Shown here one piece after another: positions 56,965-64,000 of a stretch of DNA of 64,000 nucleotides (positions within the stretch are counted from its first letter, which is position 1; each line of letters opens with the position of its first letter). A program made the position numbers and the translations under genes. Location of the stretch: assembly GCA_026120035.1 (NCBI GenBank), contig JALRME010000001.1, positions 2,121,909 through 2,185,908 on the forward strand, written 5' to 3'. The stretch comes from Coleophoma eucalyptorum. Lineage: Eukaryota > Ascomycota > Leotiomycetes > Helotiales > Dermateaceae. The notes below the pieces were generated by a model that was not told the origin of the DNA, did no database searches, and was given only the letters and a program-made list of their open reading frames with translations.

Positions 56965-59324
56965 ACTGAGAAGTAGAGAAGTAGGAAAGGGTAGATGGTG
57001 GAGAGGGAAATATATGTAGTGTGTTGCTTACCCTCCGGTATTGTTGGCGGGGCAGTTTAGGAAGGTAAGAAGTCGTAAGTAAGAGAATGTCCTGGGATGG
57101 AGGGGAGAAAGAAAAAGCGCAAACCTAGATTATGAAGAAAATGCTATCTTTTGTATTCGGAGGAATGTGGGTTGTTAGGTAAAGTGATCCTTTGTATTTC
57201 CCCTAAGTGCAGTCGCACGCGGTCGCGAAACCGCGTTATACTCCTAAGTGAAGCTATTTCCAGACGAAAATCCCTAATGGCAGGTCTTCACGACAGCTTC
57301 GTCGCATGAGCGGTGATAAGGTGGGACGCCCAATCAAGACATGATTCTGTGTGTCAACCCGGATCTCGTGGCCTCCGATACCGAGCACCGATGAAGAAAC
57401 TAGAGCTGAAGCTGCGTGTGATGGGGGGAGGCCATCATCAATCGTAATGCAAGTTTCTTTGTTCTTCCTGGTTTGTCGGCACGTCGAGCACAGAACTGCG
57501 CTGTCAGCGTGACAGAGGCGCTGGAAGAGCTAGGTCCAGCCGGTTGAAGCGTATCTATAAGGTAACGTAGGCAATTCCAATCTACATTTTGTTTAAAGTA
57601 CAAAAACGTACTTCGTGGGTTGGACTGGTAGAAGGGTGTGCAAAGGAGGGAGGAAGGCTTCAGCGTGGATAACCTCACGTCACGTGTGTATCATGCGACC
57701 CCGCTGAATTTGGTTATCGGAACGTAATGGATCCCACTGTTCCAAACTGAGATCCAGTCAACGCTTGGCCTCAATCACTGAGCAGATCTGGATGATTTAT
57801 TCAACGGCTGAAATATATTTTGTGGTTGCCATGGATCTCTTGCACTGCAGGAGACTATTCTCCCTTACTACTCAGTTATTCTCAAGAACCATCCTCATAC
57901 GCTAACGTTCATGGGCTGACAAGGCGTGCTCGTGCTCTCAATTACATTAGGTCTTCCCTATTTGTTGCTGCTAAGTCAGCTATCATAAGGATAAGTTAAC
58001 CATAAGACTATATACAACCTCGCCATTGATCTTTGTTGCTTTAGAGGATGTCATTTATTTGGGGTAGTTTCGTCCAACCTTTATGCGAGTGAATGGCCTC
58101 CTTTTTATATTTGAGCAAATGAACAATTTCCATTCCTTGGTAAACGCCAAAGAGTACCAGAAGACATTAATTCTCCCCAAAGCATCCGTGTAGCCATATC
58201 AACTCGGATCACGTTTCTGCTTTCTCAAGAAGATCAATAATATACTGCAAGGTAAGCTGACGATTTTGCTGCCCTAATGCAGGAGGGGGAAATTCAATTA
58301 ATACCGATACCCCACAGGTATTCGGAGTAGATCTGTGTCTAATGCAACTCTGATGCGAATGCCGCTTGTACGCTACTGAATAGACTCTGCTTGGAGCAAC
58401 CTCACTCTTCCCACTCTTGTTTCTGTCATCAGTATCTTACGGTGCTTACATTACACTTTGGATGACAGAAACTAAAATTGAAAAAGTGAACTTGGAGCCC
58501 GTCTGGCTTCAACACATCTAGTCTTACATAGGCTCATATTACAGCTCGACAATTAATCTTCAGGAAGACATGATTTCTGGAGCCTCCAAAACAAGTTTCC
58601 TGCGATATCAGGAGCTTTTCTCCCATGAAAAACAAAAAAGCAGTAATTGTCCTTGTCCTGACGGGGTCAATGCGAGGAGAAGTATATCAACACCGCGCAA
58701 ATACTTTGCATGAGCAGCAAGGAGAGAAAATGGATCTACACCGCTGCTCTTACCATTCATATACCCTCACTTCCAATAGCTGAAAATATTCCCTATCAAG
58801 ATCCTAACCCTTCCCTTTTCCTGCTACCGTATCCAAGTTTGTGCTGCCAAATACTACTTATTGGCAAAAGATCACCGCCTCCTTGCGTCGTCTGCCATAT
58901 CGAAAGGTTTAGCGAGTGGCCATTAGAACATTGCACCCCCAAAAGAAACTTGAGATAAAGAGTGTACCACAGAGCGCAAAGCAGCAGCCGTGGTAGGCGC
59001 CAAGTCTTCCTCACACTTGTTCTCACGGCGTCATGTGCCGAGGGGTTCTGATATGGTGTCTCGCAAAGCTGGCGCTATTGATAGCCACCATATCCGAGCA
59101 GAGCCCAGTATCGCTTGAAGCAGTAAGGCCGCCAAGGGGCTTTCAGTTAAGCTTGGTGCCAGGAATGCTGTCTTCGTCCCTAGATTGCACGGCTGGTCCG
59201 CTTGTGCTCCATGGATGTGTGTCTTGTGCAGGCGCCCTCACGGTCATATAAACACTATGGCCACGCACACTGGGATGCGTCTCGCTTTGCAACTTGAGAT
59301 GGTATTTCGAAAATCCCGTACTTG
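56965..59324. other. 2.4-kb intergenic, no gene supported
   Basis: Upstream (promoter) side of arginase and of the receptor-L-like gene, which point away from each other. Short open frames near 57400, 58710 and 59143 have no motif. No RNA gene or repeat is recognised. Confidence 0.45.
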
Positions 59325-60983
59325 ATGCTGCTCCTTCGGGTCTTACTGTTGGCCTTGGCCCAGTATGCTCACGCCGGTAATATGATTTCTTGCTCTTGGT
59401 CCCCAACCCTACCTGTGATGGAACTGATCCCTGGTGTAGCACAGTTACGAGCGGTAACAAATAGCAGTTGCGTCATCGACTCGGGGACTTACTTCACCAT
59501 AAATTCTCAAAGTGATGCGGATGCACTAAGTGGTTGTAGCATTTTAAATGGAGATGTTCATATAATTGATGCGAACCTGGATACATTGACCTTTCACGGC
59601 ATCAGCGCGATCTCGGGAAGCCTGAACATTTCTTCCTGCAGCTCACTGACAGCCATCTCTGCACCTAACCTAACGAGTATTGAAGGAAGCCTGATACTCC
59701 AAGAACTGCCACTACTTCAAAGCTTTGAGTTCCCCGCTCTACAATATGGGACAAATCTGATCTTACAAGATCTTCCTTCTATCAGTGTTGCCCAACTCCC
59801 TCTGTTTTCTGCAGAATGTATGCAAGTCATTATCTCGAGGACATCCGCTGCTATTCTCACTCTCGAATTGAAGTTTGCTCAAGACCTCCAAATTACTGAC
59901 AATCCCAATCTCAATTCGGTTTTTCTTCAAGACATGAACGAAGCCGGCTCCATGCTCGTGTCAGGAAACGGGAATCAGGCTTCATCACACGCCTATTTCG
60001 ACTCGCTATCCGCAGCTGGAAGCATTGTACTTTCGGGAATAGGGTACTTGTCCATGGCACAAATCCAAACTGTCGTTCGCGATTTAATGATCGACGGAAA
60101 CTACTTCAATAGCGTCACATTCCCACGCCTAACGAACATTGGCGGAACCCTGGCGTATGTCGACAATTTCAATCTTTATCATTTTCATATGCCGATGTTA
60201 GCAGGAGTAGGACTACAAGATCTAACAGGGTCTCTGGTTATTAGAGGCAATTCTCTCTTAGCTGTGGAAGACCTAGGGAGTCTAGCACTTGTGGCCTCAG
60301 ACATCATTATAGAGGGCTATCTTTCGAAGTAGGTACAACCCACTCACAGCTTGAAATCAATGAAAGCTGATTGGCTTCCTAGCGTGTCTTTTCCTGCCAT
60401 GTTCCGATTCTGGAGCGGGGTCTCCATCAATAGTACGAATCCGAATTTCGACTGTTCAGCAATGGATGCCATCTACGAGGCCACGCCGAAGATCGATCGC
60501 CAAGCTCTGTCATATACGTGCCGGGCTTCGGTGGCAGGTTCTCATCAGGACGTAGCCAAGCATCTTGCATTCTATCACAAAAGAAAGGATCTTACCAGAG
60601 AAACGATCGGAGGTATTGTGGTTGGCTGTGTTGGTATCACAGCTTTAATATGTGCCTGTATCTGCCGCTCTGGGAAACATTATACATGTATGGGGATGGT
60701 CTTGACATGTATTTGCGGCAAGAGAAAAGGAAGACCACCAAGTCGCTCATCTGAAGAAGAAGCTGTAGAGGATTTTGAGGGCCTTGAAATGCCACCACTC
60801 TATAGAGAGCACGCCTTACCGGAGGAAGTTCCACCTGTGTACAAGGAAACGGCAAGTATGAACGAGATTAGTTTGCATGAACTAGACAGTTCGACCTTAG
60901 GCTCAACCGAGCTAGGTGACGATGAACGGCAGAGTTCTAATGATTCAGCAAGTCGCCGCTCATCCTTAACTCTCCAAACATAA
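59325..60983 (+). CDS. receptor-L/Ecm33-like membrane protein, TAG in frame
   Basis: From ATG 59325 (MLLLRVLLLALAQYAHA, a signal peptide) the frame is open to a TAG at 60330-60332 and then continues in the same frame to a TAA ending at 60983. Removal of 60329-60349 (GTAGGT...CTCACAG, 21 nt) deletes the stop and gives 545 residues. The ectodomain has repeated motifs of the Ecm33/receptor-L type (ALSGCSILNGDVHI, SGSLNISSCSSL, SIEGSLIL, NIGGTLAYVDN). After the junction come a Cys-containing stretch, one membrane helix (GGIVVGCVGITALICACI) and a cytosolic tail with PPLY and PPVY. It may be a wall-sensing or adhesion protein. Whether the 21 nt is spliced, read through, or the gene is a broken allele is undecided. 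Confidence 0.65.
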
Positions 60984-62476
60984 TGTCAATATTATAATGA
61001 AAGTCCTATCCTATTGAACCATTTCTTATGTTCATATTGATGAAGTAACTGCAGGTTTAAGACCAAGGTGATGATTGAATGTCGTGAAAATGCCTTGAAG
61101 TAGTCTTAGGGTTTCTAATAAAAGCTACACGAAGTCCGCTGGACGGTCTGAATCTAAACAGTAATGAGACATGCTAGGATTGCCATATACATTATTGTAC
61201 ATACAAAATGACATAAATCCTATCACTCTGCCAAAAAGAAGGCACCTACAGAATTAAAAATGCAGAACCTTGTACATTAATATCATTCTGTACTTGGATA
61301 CAGAAAAATGACAGTTTTGGTGTCCAGAGGTTCCCTATCTTAGCATTTCTTTTGTTACATCCTGGATCGATGTCTGGCTTTCGATAGGAAGACTGAGAAT
61401 ACAGATCTTCGAGTTCGTCGTTACAATATAACACAGAATTTATGTAAGACTTTCTTTGGTCTGACATGATGTTTAAAATTGGCGTAGGCACATCGCCGGA
61501 TGTCTTGCCCTATGCTTCCGGATCCTTGTCATTTTTTGGTAGCTATCACGTCGTTCTAGTAACTGTACCTACCTATTCGCTTGCCAGGGAACTTCGGAAG
61601 AGTGGCACGGTGGATCCCAGTAACCACTTTGCTCTGCGTACTTTGCCGCAACGCATGCTAAGGATTACTACAAAAATCTAAATGAAGGTTACCGGGGCAG
61701 GCATAACATGTTTGTCCTCCTCGTTCAACATATGCCTAACCAATACTCAGACGGATCTATTCTTACGAAAGGCACAAATATTGTATCTAATGCTTCACAA
61801 TATTTACCATCCAAACCTGAGCGCGAGAGAAAAGGCATTGTGTAAGGCTTGGTATAGGGATTTATTGCATTCTAGCATGAATTGAAGCTGTTGACAGGGC
61901 AATGAACTTCTGGATTTGATATTCAGCAGGTTTCAGCAGGAAATCCGGCAATGTCTTTTCAGTTAGTCCCCTAATCCCAATAATCTGCCAAGTATGTTGG
62001 CTGTGAATATCATACGAAGAAGAGATAGCAAAAAGGTATTAAAACACGTATCAATGGAGGGGGTAAAAAATTAAGCGACCACTGTTACTGAAAATGCCGA
62101 ACGCAACAACGGTGGTACCAAAGGCTGCAGGCGACAGCATAAAAATAAGAAAACAATATGATATTGGTACCCTGAACCTGGCAATCTCATCACCCTTATT
62201 GGCTTGGTGGCCGGAGTGTGCGGGAAAGCTTCTTTCCTAGGGAGGTGCCAAGGAATAAAGTACCAGGTTGTACCAGTAGCCGGCAAGCAACCTGGTCTCA
62301 AAAGCCAATTTCAAAGTCGTTGCTGCATTATCGACCGATTTCGACCAAGATCCACCATATTGATTTGCGACTTATCAACTACATGAGGTCCTTGGTCCCA
62401 AGCTTCCCAAGAATTAAATGTTTGCTTCAAACGTCTCTCTCGCTGCCAGAACGTAACGCTGTTGGCCTGTCTCAAT
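60984..62476. other. intergenic, nothing recognised
   Basis: About 1.5 kb between two same-strand genes. AT-rich at the start, with possible polyadenylation blocks (aataaaag near 61117). The rest should include the hydrolase promoter. No gene is supported. Confidence 0.45.
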
Positions 62477-63502
62477 ATGATGAACTTCACGCAGCTTCTC
62501 TCGCTCGTGCTGAGCTTAGCAGCTCTTGCATCCAGCGCAACTACGAGTGCGCCGTATACGAACTCCTCCGATGATACGCCAGGAGGCGGTCTTTCGTTTC
62601 AGTACCCTTTCCCTGTTCATTTCTATGAGTTTAGCTCTCAGCAGCAAAATTTGTCCATGGCTTACATGGACGTGCCGCCTGCGAATGGGACGACATTCAA
62701 AGGTGCAATCACGCTGTTGCATGGCAAGAACTTCTGTGGTGCGACATGGAACTACACTGCGAACGTCCTCTCTGCAGACGGATACCGTGTGATCATCCCA
62801 GACCAGATTGGCTTCTGTAAATCCTCCAAAATATTGCAATACCAATTCTCCCTGCATCAGCTAGCCACCAACACCAATGGGTTGCTCAACTCGCTCAACA
62901 TCACCAATGCGACCATTATGGGCCACTCAATGGGTGGAATGATCTCGTCCCGATATGCTCTTACTTTCCCCAATCAAACTCACCAACTTATTCTTGTTGA
63001 TCCTTTGGGGCTGGAGGACTGGCAATCACTTGGAGTTCCGTACCAAATCATCGATACCTCCTTCCAGACCGAGTTAGGAACAACATTCGATTCGATTAAG
63101 GCCTATCAGCAAGCAACCTATTACTCCGGAAACTGGAGCTCTTCCTACGACATTTGGGTGCAAATGCTTTTGGATGTATATGAGGGACCAGAAGGCACCA
63201 CATTTGCATACGATATGGCTCTCACGACCGACATGATCTTCACCGAACCAATCGTCTACCAACTTCCAAACCTCACAATGAAATCTCTGTTGATTGTTGG
63301 CGATGAAGACAACACCGCCATTGGCAAGGCCTGGGCACCAGCAAGCGTCAAGCCGTTGCTCGGACACTACGAAGTCCTGGGAAAAGAGACGGCAGCCCGG
63401 GTTCCAAACATGACCTTGATTGAGTTTCCAACCCTCGGCCATGCCCCTCAGGTCGAAGACCCTGTTGGATTTCATGCAGCACTACTTGGATGGCTAGGAT
63501 AA
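62477..63502 (+). CDS. secreted alpha/beta hydrolase
   Basis: A single-exon gene of 341 residues. ATG 62477 (followed by a second ATG) gives a signal peptide, MMNFTQLLSLVLSLAALASS. The alpha/beta fold shows TLLHGKNFCGATW (oxyanion HG), IPDQIGFCKS, the nucleophile elbow TIMGHSMGGM with Ser150, VGDEDNTAIG with the acid Asp near residue 276, and FPTLGHAPQVEDP with the catalytic His near 321. This is the full triad. The arrangement is of the epoxide hydrolase / haloalkane dehalogenase / ester hydrolase superfamily; Ser as nucleophile favours an esterase or lipase-like activity. Several N-glycosylation sites. Substrate unknown. Confidence 0.88.
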   Translation: MMNFTQLLSLVLSLAALASSATTSAPYTNSSDDTPGGGLSFQYPFPVHFYEFSSQQQNLSMAYMDVPPANGTTFKGAITLLHGKNFCGATWNYTANVLSADGYRVIIPDQIGFCKSSKILQYQFSLHQLATNTNGLLNSLNITNATIMGHSMGGMISSRYALTFPNQTHQLILVDPLGLEDWQSLGVPYQIIDTSFQTELGTTFDSIKAYQQATYYSGNWSSSYDIWVQMLLDVYEGPEGTTFAYDMALTTDMIFTEPIVYQLPNLTMKSLLIVGDEDNTAIGKAWAPASVKPLLGHYEVLGKETAARVPNMTLIEFPTLGHAPQVEDPVGFHAALLGWLG

Positions 63503-64000
63503 AGCTAATTTGAATTAATTTGTGGAAAAGTGTATATTCAGTAGCTAAGACCGGGGGGGGAGGAGGTCCCAGTAGGATTAATAGATTGTACATAGAAAAC
63601 ATTCGACACCGCACTGAGAATCACTTCTTGGTGAGGTAAAAGAAAAACTCTTAGTGGGCACGTTAAGATCTGGAACGAACGTGATTGTATAACAGTTGCA
63701 GAAAGTGTGGGTACTCGAACACGAAGATCGATGGTGGGTCTCTGACCATCATCCTCCTCTGATCCCCTCCCGCTCGCTCTTGCGGCAGGGAGCCCAACCC
63801 ACCCTCACTCACCCGGGGAAGACAAGAGAAGCAAGACAAGCATGGGGAAGCGAAGCAATAACGGAACGAGGAGTTCTCACAGGTCCACCTATCAAATCTT
63901 TGGAGGCGTTGTTGATAAATAAAGTGCCAAGAACGTGCTGAGGTGGTCCAATATGCCCGTAGCCTAATGAAGAGAAATCTCGGGTGACTGTTCGGGGCAG
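63503..64000. other. 3' flank, nothing recognised
   Basis: Downstream of the hydrolase to the window end. Contains a G-run near 63553 and a repetitive GA/GC stretch. No supported gene or RNA. Confidence 0.45.

Overview
The window reads as nuclear DNA of a filamentous ascomycete. Genes are split by short spliceosomal introns (about 45-110 bases, GTAAGT/GTATGT donors, CAG/TAG acceptors, CTAAC/CTGAC-type branch points). Intergenic spaces are long and genes lie on both strands without operons. Several products belong to Pezizomycotina-type families: an ApsB/Mto1-like spindle pole protein, a WSC/GPI cell-wall protein, a GT90 protein, a GH5 cellulase and a cytochrome b5-acyl-CoA dehydrogenase fusion. 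My impression is Leotiomycetes/Helotiales, but that is inference. Joined exons were checked for reading frame; no transcript evidence was available.

Layout. 0-6 kb: the 3' end of a Gln-rich protein, a conserved disordered protein, and a cytochrome b5-acyl-CoA dehydrogenase. 6.9-12.5 kb: two secreted or cell-wall proteins, a GH16-like protein whose catalytic carboxylates are all replaced, and a two-domain secreted protein with basic linkers. 15-21 kb: a membrane-anchored sulfotransferase-like protein, a UAA-family transporter closest to PAPS transporters, and a GT90 (CAP10-type) glycosyltransferase. 21-28 kb: gene-poor, with simple repeats and a broken Est1-like gene carrying an in-frame tandem duplication. 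28-36 kb: a nucleotide-sugar transporter apparently fused to a Golgi glycosyltransferase-like domain, then a nucleotidyltransferase / capsule-type HAD phosphatase / small-molecule kinase fusion. 36-40 kb: a zinc-binding-type reductase, an NmrA-like protein and a GNAT acetyltransferase. 40-45 kb: a secreted GH5 endoglucanase and a membrane or GPI-anchored alkaline phosphatase. 46-51 kb: the spindle pole protein. 52-57 kb: a small hydrophilic protein, a four-TM MARVEL-like protein and arginase. 59-63.5 kb: a receptor-L-like membrane protein with an in-frame TAG or 21-nt intron, and a secreted alpha/beta hydrolase.

The main theme is secretory-pathway glycan metabolism. Between about 15 and 36 kb lie five genes that together could activate a polar head group or sugar, import donors into the Golgi, add sugars and sulfate the product. 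No single pathway is proven, but the combination and the two unusual fusions are the best candidates for an undescribed surface-glycan system. Much of the rest of the window is also secretome or cell-wall related.
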